Assembly (NCBI GenBank): GCA_013360575.1
Contig: JABWBG010000008.1
Coordinates: forward strand, 1 to 35,013
Direction of reading: 5' to 3'
Length of the DNA: 35,013 nt
DNA from: Caldilineales bacterium
Lineage (GTDB): Bacteria > Chloroflexota > Anaerolineae > J102
Part shown: positions 8,809 through 19,914 of the stretch, one piece after another
How positions within the stretch are numbered: position 1 is the first letter of the stretch
Layout of the letters: every line of letters starts with the position of its first letter
The notes under the pieces: model-generated
Seen by the model: the letters and a program-made list of their open reading frames with translations, nothing else
Databases searched by the model: none
Told to the model about the DNA's origin: nothing
Position numbers and translations under genes: made by a program

Positions 8809-8838
8809 AAAATTCTTGGTATCATTCCGGATTCACTT
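8809..8838 (-). repeat. Right terminal inverted repeat of the IS630 element
   Basis: This is the partner of the left repeat, followed directly by the TA target duplicate at 8839-8840. The transposase promoter and start region lie just inside it (8741-8808). Confidence 0.85.
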
Positions 8839-8882
8839 TAAGACATCGTGTGGGTCAAGATCGAATGCGCGAGATTACATCA

Positions 8883-10229
8883 ATGCACGAATTGGGTAGA
8901 ACTAAACGTCTCTTGATCATTGCTCACCAGTTTCCACCTATTGCCGGTGGCGGTGTTTTTCGACCGTTGAAGTTCGCCCAATATCTTCCGAAATTCGGTT
9001 GGGAGCCGGTGATCTTAACGGTCAAACCCGCGCCGGAAGATACATTGGATACGACACTGCTTACTGAACTTTCGCCCTCTGTAATGGTGCACCGCGTCGA
9101 TTATCTGCATCCCAAGCGAATAGAGCGTCTTGCGCTTAGAATCTGGTTGACCCTCTGGCGGGCTCGACTTCGATTTGTAGCCCGCAAACTAGAGCCGTTC
9201 AAGGTGATGCGCTGGTTGTTGCCAGATGCGTATTTCTCGTGGCTGCTGCCCGGATACCTCGCAGCTCGACGAGTTATCCGTGAACACCAGATAGATGTCG
9301 TAATGACGACAGCACCACCATTCTCATCTCATATGATTGGTCTCGGCCTAAGGAGAACTGTGGGTACACCGTGGATAGCCGATTACCGTGACCCCTGGAG
9401 TCAGAATCCATTTATTAAATTTCCAACCATCGTACACCGAATGTTGGTTCAAAGGTGGGATAAGGCAGTTATGCGCTCGGCCGACATCGTGTTATCCACA
9501 ACCGAGCTAATGACAGCAAATCTGTTGAGGCTCTGCGACGACAGGAATGAAGACAAAGTCCGAACGATCTGGAATGGTTTCGACAGAACCGAGTTTTCTG
9601 CTGAGACAATTCGTGGTTCGCAAGCCGATAGATTTGTCATTTCTCATGTTGGATCCCTATATGAGCTGCGCCGAGCTGACGGTTTTCTAAACGTTGTGCA
9701 GACGTTGGTAGACGCAGGTGAAATTCCAAGCGATAGGCTAAACATTTGCTTTATGGGTAAGGACGGTACAGGAGTGGTGCAACGTTATCCAGATAAGCCT
9801 TGGTTTACCCACTACGATAGCGCTGCACACGGTGAGGCGATTGCTCAAATGAACGCCTCGGACGTACTGTTATTGCTGGTTAATGAGGGGTCTGAAGCTC
9901 AAGTACCTGGCAAGCTATATGAGTACTTAGCTTCTCAGAAGCCTATACTAGCTGTGGCGCCACCCAACTCTGAGGCAGCACGAATCATCCAACAAACAGG
10001 TATGGGTATTGTGGTGTCGCATGAGGAAATCAGCGCCCTGGGTACGGTGTTGGAACAAGGGTATCGCAAGTGGAAAAACGGTGAGCCTCCGTTTTCAATA
10101 AGGCCCAATGCGGAGATTATCAATACTTTCGACAGACGTTCCCAGGCTCAACAGCTGGCCAAATACCTGGATGAACTAAGCCCCCTATATCCGTGTGGCT
10201 CAACCACGAGATTGAGAAACGCTAGATGA
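8883..10229 (+). CDS. GT4-like glycosyltransferase in AT-richer segment
   Basis: This protein of about 448 residues has a GT-B fold. The N-terminal strand LLIIAHQFPPIAGGGVFRP is followed by PWIADYRDPWS, the nucleotide-sugar region with NGFD, and the C-terminal motif VPGKLYEYLASQKPILAV. It is closely similar in design to the gene at 14446, which also follows an asnB. The start is uncertain: ATG at 8883 places the first beta-strand at the usual distance, while ATG 8865 and GTG 8850 are also in frame and none has a strong ribosome binding site. Codon use is clearly AT-richer than in the genes after 11360. Its stop overlaps wecB (ATGA). Before the IS630 insertion it lay immediately after asnB. 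Confidence 0.87.
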   Translation: MHELGRTKRLLIIAHQFPPIAGGGVFRPLKFAQYLPKFGWEPVILTVKPAPEDTLDTTLLTELSPSVMVHRVDYLHPKRIERLALRIWLTLWRARLRFVARKLEPFKVMRWLLPDAYFSWLLPGYLAARRVIREHQIDVVMTTAPPFSSHMIGLGLRRTVGTPWIADYRDPWSQNPFIKFPTIVHRMLVQRWDKAVMRSADIVLSTTELMTANLLRLCDDRNEDKVRTIWNGFDRTEFSAETIRGSQADRFVISHVGSLYELRRADGFLNVVQTLVDAGEIPSDRLNICFMGKDGTGVVQRYPDKPWFTHYDSAAHGEAIAQMNASDVLLLLVNEGSEAQVPGKLYEYLASQKPILAVAPPNSEAARIIQQTGMGIVVSHEEISALGTVLEQGYRKWKNGEPPFSIRPNAEIINTFDRRSQAQQLAKYLDELSPLYPCGSTTRLRNAR

Positions 10230-11341
10230 CCAGCAATCCCCTTGTCCTCCACGTGGTGGGTGCTCGTCCCAACATGATGAAGATCGCTCCAATAATGAAA
10301 GCAATGTCCGAACTCGGTAGATGCTCGCAACTACTTGTGCATACAGGACAGCATTACGATTTTGAGATGTCTGAGGTGTTCATTCAAGACTTGAGAATGC
10401 CCTACCCAGATATCAGGTTGGAAGTAGGATCCGCCAGTCATGCAGTACAGACCGCACAGATCATGATCGCGTTCGAACAGGTATTGATTCATCATCAGCC
10501 AACACTGGTGTGTGTCGTAGGCGATGTCAATTCCACACTCGCATGCACGCTAGTTGCCGCCAAGCTCCATATACCGGTTGCCCATGTTGAGGCAGGATTA
10601 CGAAGTAATAACCGACGAATGCCCGAAGAGATCAACCGAATTGTAACCGATTCGATTAGCGATATTTTGTTCACGACTGAACGTCAAAGTGCCGAAAACC
10701 TGACTCGGGAGGGCATCTCCGTTTCGAAGATACATTTCGTCGGAAATGTCATGGTAGATAGCCTGCTATCGCATCGAGAACTGTCTCGAAAAAGCAAGGT
10801 GCTTGAAAGATTTCGCCTGCGATCTGGCCACTACGGTCTAGTAACATTGCATCGGCCAGATAACGTGGATAATAGGGACCGGTTTATGGATTGGATTAAT
10901 AAACTCGGAAGGTTAAGTTATGATTTGCCGATCTTATTCCCCGTTCATCCACGAACACAAAAGCGCATAGATGAAGGAAATCTCAATACGGTCCTAGCAA
11001 GCTATCCTGGCATCAGCCTTTCCCGACCTTTAGGATACTTGGATTTTCTTCATGCCATGGCTAACGCTCAACTCGTTATGACCGATTCTGGTGGAATTCA
11101 AGAGGAGACGACTGCTCTTGGTATTCCATGCCTAACGTTAAGAGAGGAAACAGAGCGACCAATAACCGTCCTAGAGGGTACAAACGTGGTCATTGGAAAC
11201 GATCCCTCAAGGCTCTTGGCAGAAGCCTACCAGATTCTTTGCGGGAATGGGAAAACTGGGCGCATTCCAGAGTTGTGGGATGGTCACGCAGCGACTCGTA
11301 TCGCCCAGATTTTGGATCGCTTTGTAGGCTCGATTCACTGA
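10226..11341 (+). CDS. wecB: UDP-N-acetylglucosamine 2-epimerase, non-hydrolysing
   Basis: The 371-residue protein is full length for the family and makes UDP-ManNAc from UDP-GlcNAc, a precursor for surface glycans. Seen motifs in order are GARPNMMK, HTGQHYDFEM, GDVNST, HVEAGLRS with MPEEINR, LHRPDNVD, HPRT, TDSGGIQEE and REETERPIT. These cover the catalytic and UDP-binding positions known for WecB. It overlaps the preceding GT4 by 4 nt and shares its AT-rich composition, so the pair likely arrived together. It is the only complete epimerase in the window, since the fragment at 122-502 is broken. Confidence 0.95.
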   Translation: MTSNPLVLHVVGARPNMMKIAPIMKAMSELGRCSQLLVHTGQHYDFEMSEVFIQDLRMPYPDIRLEVGSASHAVQTAQIMIAFEQVLIHHQPTLVCVVGDVNSTLACTLVAAKLHIPVAHVEAGLRSNNRRMPEEINRIVTDSISDILFTTERQSAENLTREGISVSKIHFVGNVMVDSLLSHRELSRKSKVLERFRLRSGHYGLVTLHRPDNVDNRDRFMDWINKLGRLSYDLPILFPVHPRTQKRIDEGNLNTVLASYPGISLSRPLGYLDFLHAMANAQLVMTDSGGIQEETTALGIPCLTLREETERPITVLEGTNVVIGNDPSRLLAEAYQILCGNGKTGRIPELWDGHAATRIAQILDRFVGSIH

Positions 11342-11362
11342 AACGCAGCATCTTGGTTTACC

Positions 11363-12505
11363 ATGCGCGTATGCTACCTCGCCGACCCCACCAGCACCCA
11401 CACCGTCAAGTGGCTGGCCTATTTCGTGCGCTGCGGCCACGAGGTGCACCTGATGGGCTGGAACCCTCCCCGCGACGCGGCGCTGGCGGGCGTCCATTAC
11501 CACCACCTGCCCGACGAGTTGGAGCAGCCCTTTCCTGCCCTGGTGCGCAGCGCCTTGTGGCATCTGCGCCTCTGGCCCATCGTCCACGGCCGCCAGATGG
11601 ACCTCCTTCTGCGCCGCATTCAGCCGGACATCTTCGACATCTTGATGCTCAACGCCGACCAAATCCCAGCCGCGCTGGCCTGGCCCGGCCCCCTGGTCGT
11701 TACGCCCTGGGGCAGCGACCTGCTGGTCTATCCCAAGCACTACCGGCCGCTGACCCGTTTCTTCTTGCGCCGCGCCTTGCGCCGCGCCGACATGGTGCTC
11801 TGCAACTCCGGGCAGTTGGTTCAGGCTGCTCTCCGTCTGGGCGCGCAGCCTGGGCGCATCCGCCGCGTGGGTCAGATCGTGGATCTGGCGCGCTTCTGCC
11901 CCGGACTAGATGGCTCGACCCTGGCGAACCGTCTGGGGCTGACCGGTTGGCCGCTGCTGCTCAGCCCTCGCCAGCTTCAGCCCAACTACCGCATCGAGGT
12001 GCTGATCCGGGCGCTGGCTGAGGTGTTGCCAGTCTTCCCGCAGGCGCAGTTGGTATTGTTGGGCAAGCGCGACCTTGATCCGGCCTACGTAGCCGGCCTG
12101 GACGCACTGATCGGGCGGTTGGGAGTACAGGAGCATGTGAACTTCGCCGGCTGGTTCGACTACCGCGAGATGCCACTCCTTTACGCCCTGGCCGACGTCG
12201 TCCTCTCTGTGCCGGTCTCCGACAGCCGGCCCTCGTCAGTCTTCGAGGCCATGGCCTGCGGCGTCCCGGCGGTGGTCAGCGACCTGGATGCGCTGCGGGA
12301 GGTCGTGCGCGAGGGCGATACCGGCCTGCTGACGCCGGGAGATGACCCGCAGGCCGTGGCTGCGGCCATCCTGCGCCTGCTGGGCGACGACCCGCTGCGC
12401 CAACGCATCGTGGCCCAGGCCCTGGACTTCGTGCGCTGCGAAGGGGATTACGAAACCCAGATGGCGCGGGTGGCCGGCTACTACGACGAGTTGTTGAGGA
12501 ACTGA
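11363..12505 (+). CDS. GT4 family glycosyltransferase
   Basis: This 380-residue GT-B enzyme begins with a Rossmann entry, MRVCYLADPTSTHTVKW, then VVTPWGSDLL. The retaining-GT4 signature is SRPSSVFEAMACGVPAVVSD near residue 290, where the first acidic position of the EX7E motif is replaced (S/R before FE). DTGLLTPGDDP follows. It is GC-rich again, so the AT-richer segment ends between 11341 and 11375. The stop lies 3 nt before the second asnB, indicating one operon. Donor and acceptor sugars are unknown. Confidence 0.9.
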   Translation: MRVCYLADPTSTHTVKWLAYFVRCGHEVHLMGWNPPRDAALAGVHYHHLPDELEQPFPALVRSALWHLRLWPIVHGRQMDLLLRRIQPDIFDILMLNADQIPAALAWPGPLVVTPWGSDLLVYPKHYRPLTRFFLRRALRRADMVLCNSGQLVQAALRLGAQPGRIRRVGQIVDLARFCPGLDGSTLANRLGLTGWPLLLSPRQLQPNYRIEVLIRALAEVLPVFPQAQLVLLGKRDLDPAYVAGLDALIGRLGVQEHVNFAGWFDYREMPLLYALADVVLSVPVSDSRPSSVFEAMACGVPAVVSDLDALREVVREGDTGLLTPGDDPQAVAAAILRLLGDDPLRQRIVAQALDFVRCEGDYETQMARVAGYYDELLRN

Positions 12506-12508
12506 GAC

Positions 12509-14445
<1,937 letters not shown>

Positions 14446-14449
<4 letters not shown>

Positions 14450-15864
14450 CTGCAATCGAAACAAGTGCAACTATGAAACGCGTGCTCTTCATCGCCTACT
14501 ACTTCCCGCCCATTGGCGGCAGCGGCACACAGCGGCCGGCCAAATTCGTCAAGTACCTGCCCCAGTTCGGCTGGCAGCCCTACGTGATCAGCACCGACCG
14601 GCCCTACGGCGACGGCGCAGAAGGCCGCGACGAGACGCTGCTGGCCGACATTCTGGCGGGCGTGCAAGTGTGGCGCGTGCCTACGCCGCAGCCGCAGCCC
14701 GTCTATCGCCTGGCGAGCGGGGTGGGTTGGCGATCGCGGCAGGCCGTAGCTACGATCGGGTCTATTGGCGCGCCCGCAGATAACCTCGGTGCGACCGTCG
14801 CACCATTGTCCCTCGTCACGCGTCTGCGCCGGGCGCTGCTGGCTCCGCTCTACCTGGTGCAGGACCCGCCCGTGGACCCGGCCCTCTACTGGGCGCTGCG
14901 CATCGTCCCCCTGGCGAGAGAGATCATCCGCCGGGAGCAGATCGATGTCGTGCTGACCACCGTGCCGCCCTGGTCGGCGCTGATCGCCGGCGCACTCTTG
15001 CGCCGCCTGACCGGTCGACCATGGGTGGCCGACTTCCGCGATCCCTGGAGCGATAACACCTTCATCTATTTTCCCTCTCCAGTGCGGCGACGCTTCGATC
15101 AGTGGTTGGAGCACTGCCTGCTCGACCGCGCCGACGCCGTGATCTCGGTGACGCTACCCGTCTTGGAGGGGCTGCGCCGCAAGACCCGACGGGCCGACAA
15201 GCCGTTCGTGCTGATCCCAAACGGCTGGGATCGGGACGATTTCCCCGACCTGGCTGCGGTGCGCAACGGGCTGCCGCCGCCGGCATCGGTTGACGACCGC
15301 ATCGTGCTGCTGCACCCTGGCAGCGCCTATCAAGGCGAGCCGCTGCCGCTGCTGGAGGCGCTGGATCGGTTGGCTGCCGAAGGCGTGGCCCTGGACCGGC
15401 TGTGTTTCCACTTCATCGGCTACATGCACCCAGAAGACCGCCAGGCGATCGGCACCTCGCCGCACGCGCGCCTCTTCTGGCTCAACCCGCAACGCGTGCC
15501 CCACGATCAGGCGCTGCGCCTCATGCGGGACGCGCATGTACTACTACTACTACTACTACGTAAGGGCCCCGATGCTTCGTCGGGCAAGATATTCGAATAC
15601 ATGGTGGCGGGCCGGCCGGTACTGGCCAGCGGCGCGCCGGAGGGTGTGGCCGGACAGATGGTGCGCACCTGCGGCATCGGCCGCGTCGTGGCGCCGGAGG
15701 ACGTCGGCGAGATGGCGCGTGTGCTTTGGCAGGTTGTCGAGGACTATCACCGGTTCGTGGAGGAAAGCTATCGGCCGAATTGGTCGGAGATCGAACAATA
15801 CGAGCGTCGCGCGTTGACAGGTAAGCTGGTAGAGACAATAAACGAAGTGCTCGGCCGGTCATGA
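14446..15864 (+). CDS. GT4-like glycosyltransferase with CTA-encoded leucine run
   Basis: This 472-residue GT-B protein has VLFIAYYFPPIGGSGTQRP, PWVADFRDPWSDN, IPNGWDRDD and a C-terminal SSGKIFEYMVAGRPVLASG. It is the partner in design of the gene at 8883. The ATG at 14446 overlaps the asnB stop and gives coupling; an internal ATG at 14473 starts just before the first beta-strand and is the alternative. A run of six leucines in the strand before the sugar-binding motif is encoded by six CTA codons in a row, which is very unlike the CTG-rich surroundings. It overlaps the next gene by 4 nt. Confidence 0.9.
15541..15558 (+). repeat. (CTA)6 trinucleotide tract inside a glycosyltransferase gene
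   Basis: Six perfect CTA units encode LLLLLL inside a conserved hydrophobic beta-strand (AHVLLLLLLRKG). The matching strand in the paralogue at 8883 is DVLLLLV without the repeat DNA. Changes in copy number would keep the frame and alter strand length. Confidence 0.9.
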
Positions 15865-17066
15865 ACCTCGCCATCTACCATAACCTCCCCTCCGGCGGCG
15901 GCAAGCGCGCCTTGTTCGATATGGCGCGGCGGTTGGCCGAACGACACGAGATCGACGTGTACACCCTGTCGACAGCCGAGCACGATTTCTGCGACCTGAG
16001 GCCCTATTGCCGGCAACATGTGGTCTTTCCTTTCCAGCCGCTGCCGCTGGCTCGGCGGCCCTTTGGCCGGCTGAACCAGGGCATCCGCAGCGCGGACTTG
16101 CTCCGACTGGACGCGCTGCAGCGCCGGGTCGCGGCCCGAATTGATGATGGCGGCTACGACGTTGTCTTTGTGCACAATTGCCAGTTTGGTCAGAGCCCGA
16201 GTCTACTCAAATTCCTGCGCACGCCATCGGTCTACTACTGTCAGGAACCGCCTCGTCAGCTCTACGAGCCGCCTCTCGAGCGGCCTTATAATCGCCTTTC
16301 CACGCTTCAGCACCTGGGCAAGCTGGTAGACCCGTTCCCTGGCCTGTACCGGCGGACGTTACGCCGCCTGGATCGCGCCAATACGCTGGCAGCCACGATC
16401 GTGCTGGTCAACTCGCACTATTCGCGCGAGACGGTGTATCGGACCTACGGCATTTTCGCCCACGTCGGTCATCTTGGCGTGGACACTGAGTTGTTCCGTC
16501 CTCTGTCCCTGGACAAGGAGCCGCTCGTCGTCTCCGTCGGCGCGCTGACACCCAACAAAGGCTTCGACCTGGTGATCCGTAGCCTCGCCCAGATCGAAGC
16601 CCCACAACGACCGGGGCTGACCATCATCAGCAACTATGTCGACACGGCGGAACATGGCTACCTCCGCGACCTGGCTGGCGCTTCAGGCGTCGCCGTTGAT
16701 TTCCGCGCCGGCGTCAGCGATGACGCTCTGGTCGAGGCCTACAACCGGGCGCTGTTGACGGTCTATGCGCCGATCATGGAGCCGTTTGGCTTCGTGCCAC
16801 TGGAGTCAATGGCCTGTGGTACGCCCGTAGTTGGCATCAACGAGGCCGGCATGCGGGAGACCATCGTACACAAAGCCACCGGTCTACTGGTGGAACGCGA
16901 TCCTGAGCACCTCGCTACAGCGGTTGCCAGTCTGGCCAGTGATCCCGGCCGGCGAGCAAGCCTGGGGAACCAGGGCCGCGCCTACGTTCAGACCGAGTGG
17001 AGATGGGACCGATCGGTGCAAGACGTGGAAAACCACCTGAGCAGCGCCGCCTACCGCCGACCATGA
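15861..17066 (+). CDS. GT4 family glycosyltransferase
   Basis: The 401-residue protein has a GT4 design: MNLAIYHNLPSGGGKRALFDM at the start (nucleotide-independent Gly-rich loop), VNSHYSRETV, VSVGALTPNKGFD and the EX7E signature in MEPFGFVPLESMACGTPVVG. GLLVERDPEHL and the usual C-terminal helices follow. It is coupled by ATGA overlaps both to the gene before and to the one after. The family uses NDP-sugars with retention of configuration; the substrate is not readable. Confidence 0.92.
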   Translation: MNLAIYHNLPSGGGKRALFDMARRLAERHEIDVYTLSTAEHDFCDLRPYCRQHVVFPFQPLPLARRPFGRLNQGIRSADLLRLDALQRRVAARIDDGGYDVVFVHNCQFGQSPSLLKFLRTPSVYYCQEPPRQLYEPPLERPYNRLSTLQHLGKLVDPFPGLYRRTLRRLDRANTLAATIVLVNSHYSRETVYRTYGIFAHVGHLGVDTELFRPLSLDKEPLVVSVGALTPNKGFDLVIRSLAQIEAPQRPGLTIISNYVDTAEHGYLRDLAGASGVAVDFRAGVSDDALVEAYNRALLTVYAPIMEPFGFVPLESMACGTPVVGINEAGMRETIVHKATGLLVERDPEHLATAVASLASDPGRRASLGNQGRAYVQTEWRWDRSVQDVENHLSSAAYRRP

Positions 17067-18010
17067 ACCCGTCCATTGCCATCGTCGTGCTGAACTGGAA
17101 CAACGCCAGGGATACGATGTCATGTCTCGATTCCTTGGTACAGCTCGACCATCCCGATCCCTGGATCATCGTCGTAGACAACGGCTCCGACGACGACTCT
17201 GCCGATCAGATTCGGGCTGCCTATCCGGGCGTGACGCTGCTCGAGACTGGAGCTAACCTGGGCTATGCCGGCGGAAACAACATTGGCGTCAAACATGCTC
17301 TGGCAACCGGCGCGGATTACGTTTGCATCCTCAATAACGACGTCGTCGTTGAGCCAGGCTTCCTTGCACCGCTGCTGTCTGCGCTGGATGCGGACGATCG
17401 GGCAGGCGTCGCCACCCCGATGATTGTGGAGATGCAGGACGTTCACAAGGTCTGGAGTCTCGGCGCCGCAGTTGACTGGACAGGCGGCTCGGTCCAGCGT
17501 TTGTACACCGGCCAACTGGTGACTGAGCTGGTGCCGCGGGCGCCCTTTGAGGTCAGCATCGCACCTGGATCAGCCATGTTAGTCAAACGCCGTGTCTTTG
17601 AGCAAACAGGGTTGTTGGATGACAAATACTTCCTCTACTTTGAGGAAGCTGATTGGTGTATCGCCGTGCACAAAGCAGGTTTCAGGATCCTTGCCGTGCC
17701 TCAAGCCCGTGTCATGCATCACGTCTCGGCTACCCTGGGCCAAGCCTCGCCCGTGACTGACTACTACATGACGCGCAACCACATTCACTTCATCAAGCGT
17801 CACTGGAGCGGCCTAAGGCGGAGTAGCCTCCTGACAAGGACCTGCCTGAGACAGGTTGCCGCTCTTGCAGCCTTCACGCTGGACACCCACGACGGCCAGA
17901 GACTTCCCCACCGCGCTGCTCGTTTCTACGCGTTGCGCGACGCCCTGTTGGATCGGTGGGGCGAGATGGGTGACGATGTAGCCAAGGTGTGTTATCCTAA
18001 CCGCTTGTGA
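17063..18010 (+). CDS. GT2 family glycosyltransferase (rhamnosyltransferase-like)
   Basis: This 315-residue inverting GT-A enzyme begins IAIVVLNWNNARDT with VVDNGSDDDSA. The metal/nucleotide site is CILNNDVVVEPGF (a DxD variant). The acceptor-site motif FLYFEEADWC is typical of WbbL-like rhamnosyltransferases. The ATG at 17063 is chosen because it overlaps the previous stop and directly precedes the first family strand; codons upstream in the frame match nothing. After its stop there is a 30-nt gap, one of the few in this operon. Confidence 0.92.
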   Translation: MNPSIAIVVLNWNNARDTMSCLDSLVQLDHPDPWIIVVDNGSDDDSADQIRAAYPGVTLLETGANLGYAGGNNIGVKHALATGADYVCILNNDVVVEPGFLAPLLSALDADDRAGVATPMIVEMQDVHKVWSLGAAVDWTGGSVQRLYTGQLVTELVPRAPFEVSIAPGSAMLVKRRVFEQTGLLDDKYFLYFEEADWCIAVHKAGFRILAVPQARVMHHVSATLGQASPVTDYYMTRNHIHFIKRHWSGLRRSSLLTRTCLRQVAALAAFTLDTHDGQRLPHRAARFYALRDALLDRWGEMGDDVAKVCYPNRL

Positions 18011-18040
18011 ACAGAGCAGCGCGTCAGGCAGGAGAACTAC

Positions 18041-18697
18041 GTGTCTACCTCAAAAGGAGTCGATGTGCAAACCGGTGTTGCTCAAGATCACGAGGCTGCT
18101 AAGGGAAGTGTGCCCCGCGTCTTTCGACAGCGCGCTCCGCTGGGTCTCAAGCTCTTTCTTAGCCGTTGGTATTGGCTCTGGATCGATGCCAAGGACTACC
18201 TTATGGAGTGGGTAGGCGCGATTCCATCACACACTCTACGGCTGTTGATCTATCGCCGGATTTTCCATATGGTGATAGGCCAGGCCACCAGCATCCACCG
18301 CCACTGCCGCTTCTACCGTCCAGCCGGCGTGGTCATCGGCGCGCACAGCGTCGTCAACCGCGACGTTCTGCTCGACGGCCGCTTCGGGCTACGCATCGGC
18401 GACAACGTCAGTATTTCGGAGGGATCACTACTCCTGACCCTGGAACACGACCCCAACGACCCTGAGTTCGGTTTGCGCGGCGCGCCGGTGGTGATCGGCG
18501 ACCGCGTCTTTCTGGGCGCTCGCGCCACAGTCTTGCCCGGCGTCACGGTGGGCGAGGGCGCAGTGGTCGCAGCCGGCGCGGTCGTGACCAGGGATGTGGA
18601 GCCGTTTACCATCGTAGGCGGCGTGCCGGCGCGGCCCATCGGCCAGCGGCGCAGCGATCTGAGCTACCAACTGACCTACCGCAAGTTCCTCGGCTGA
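18041..18697 (+). CDS. Left-handed beta-helix acyltransferase (LacA/WcaF-like)
   Basis: This 218-residue protein carries hexapeptide repeats from about residue 95 (VVIGAHSVVNRDVLLDG, LRIGDNVSISEG, VVIGDRVFLGARATVLPG, VTVGEGAVVAAGAVV) and ends VGGVPARPIGQR, the standard end of sugar O-acetyltransferases. The catalytic His is likely in LEHDPNDP. It would acetylate a sugar of the glycan using acetyl-CoA. I use the GTG at 18041 because AGGAG lies 7 nt upstream and no suitable ATG exists nearby. The N-terminal ~60 residues include an aromatic, possibly membrane-associated segment. The next gene starts 2 nt after its stop. Confidence 0.88.
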   Translation: MSTSKGVDVQTGVAQDHEAAKGSVPRVFRQRAPLGLKLFLSRWYWLWIDAKDYLMEWVGAIPSHTLRLLIYRRIFHMVIGQATSIHRHCRFYRPAGVVIGAHSVVNRDVLLDGRFGLRIGDNVSISEGSLLLTLEHDPNDPEFGLRGAPVVIGDRVFLGARATVLPGVTVGEGAVVAAGAVVTRDVEPFTIVGGVPARPIGQRRSDLSYQLTYRKFLG

Positions 18698-18699
18698 CG

Positions 18700-19914
18700 A
18701 TGCGTATCCTCTTCCTCGCCACCTGGTTCCCCTACCCGCCCGACAACGGCTCCAAGCTGCGCGCCTACTACCTGCTGCGCGGCCTGGCGGAGCGCCACCA
18801 GGTGACGCTGCTCTCCTTCGCCTTCGCCACGGCCCGGCCCGACGCGCCGGGCGAGCTGCGCGACTGGTGCCGGGAGATTCAGGTCGCGCCGGTCGATCCT
18901 TTTGCCCTCAACCAGGCCGGCAGCCTGCGCACCTTTCTCTCGCCGCGGCCGGTGGCCTCTCGGCCCGTGCCGGCCATGAGCCAACTGGCCGCCCAGGCGC
19001 TGCGCGGCCAGCCCTACGACGCCGTGATCGCCTCCACCGGCATGATGATCGACTACGCCCTCCAGGCGCCGCCAGGGACGGTCAAGGTGCTGGAGGAGCA
19101 CAACGCCATGACCCGCTGGGCCTGGGAACGCTACCAGGAGGCCGCGGGCGTGGTGGAGCGGGCGCGGCGTTGGCTGAGCTGGCGCAAGGGCCGCCGGTAC
19201 GAGGCCCGTACCTACCCGCGCTTCGACCTCATCACCATGGTCTCCGAGGCTGACCGCCGGGCCGCCGTGGACGCGGCCGGCCGGCGCAGCCCGCGCGTCG
19301 AGGTGGTGCCCAACGGCGTGGACTGCGCCCATAACCGCCCCGGCCTGGCCCCGCCGCAGCCGACCAGCCTGGTCTTCAACGGCAGCCTGACCTACAGCGC
19401 CAACTACGACGCGATGCAGTGGTTCCTGGCCAAAGTCTACCCCAGCATCAAGGCGCAGGCCCCTGACGTCACGCTGGCCATCACCGGTTCGACCAAGGGC
19501 GTAGACCTGGCCGGGCTGGAACTGGACGATAGCGTGCGTCTCCTCGGCTACGTGGACGACGTGCGCATCCCGGTGGCCGGGGCTGCCGTGGCCGTGGCGC
19601 CCATCCGCCAGGGCGGCGGCACCCGCCTCAAGATCCTGGAGGCCATGGCCCTGGGCACGCCGGTGGTGGCCACGTCCAAGGGCGCAGAGGGGCTGGAAGC
19701 GGTGGATGGGCAGCACCTGCTGCTGGCCGATGACCCTCAGCGCTTCGCCGACGCCGTGCTGCGCCTGCTGGCCGACGACGTCCTTGCCGCCCGCCTGCGC
19801 CGCAACGCCCGCCAGTTGGTCGAGGAACGCTATGACTGGGACGCCATCGGCCGGCGCTTCGCGGCGCTGGTGGAACAAACAGTGACACGTAAGAGAGCGA
19901 ACAGCCATGAGTGA
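18700..19914 (+). CDS. GT4 family glycosyltransferase (family whose 3' end is repeated downstream)
   Basis: This 404-residue GT-B protein starts MRILFLATWFPYPPDNGSKL, has LEEHNAMTRWAWERY, VVPNGVD and the C-terminal GGGTRLKILEAMALGTPVV with conserved Lys and Glu. It resembles the incomplete gene at 34084 along its length. Its C-terminus ERYDWDAIGRRFAALVEQ is the sequence that recurs as short remnants at 20968, 21927, 22776 and 23841 in front of TA operons. It overlaps the methyltransferase start by 8 nt. Confidence 0.92.
   Translation: MRILFLATWFPYPPDNGSKLRAYYLLRGLAERHQVTLLSFAFATARPDAPGELRDWCREIQVAPVDPFALNQAGSLRTFLSPRPVASRPVPAMSQLAAQALRGQPYDAVIASTGMMIDYALQAPPGTVKVLEEHNAMTRWAWERYQEAAGVVERARRWLSWRKGRRYEARTYPRFDLITMVSEADRRAAVDAAGRRSPRVEVVPNGVDCAHNRPGLAPPQPTSLVFNGSLTYSANYDAMQWFLAKVYPSIKAQAPDVTLAITGSTKGVDLAGLELDDSVRLLGYVDDVRIPVAGAAVAVAPIRQGGGTRLKILEAMALGTPVVATSKGAEGLEAVDGQHLLLADDPQRFADAVLRLLADDVLAARLRRNARQLVEERYDWDAIGRRFAALVEQTVTRKRANSHE

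Larger units (their letters stand above)
7636..8838 (-). mobile_element. IS630-family insertion sequence with TA target duplication
   Basis: The 1203-bp element starts AAGTGACTTC and ends with the inverted version of AAGTGAATCC. The two ends agree at 23 of 30 positions, including AAGTGA at the tip and an inner block GATACCAA. It is flanked by TA at 7634-7635 and TA at 8839-8840, the target duplication known for IS630/Tc1-like elements. It carries a two-frame DDE transposase on the minus strand. The left TA is the first two bases of the asnB stop codon. Removing the element and one TA restores a TAA stop, and the following glycosyltransferase would then start about 41 nt downstream. Confidence 0.92.

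Noticed and set aside
8541-8841. Plus-strand frames over the IS630 element
   Set aside because: They are shadows of the transposase on the opposite strand, without family motifs.
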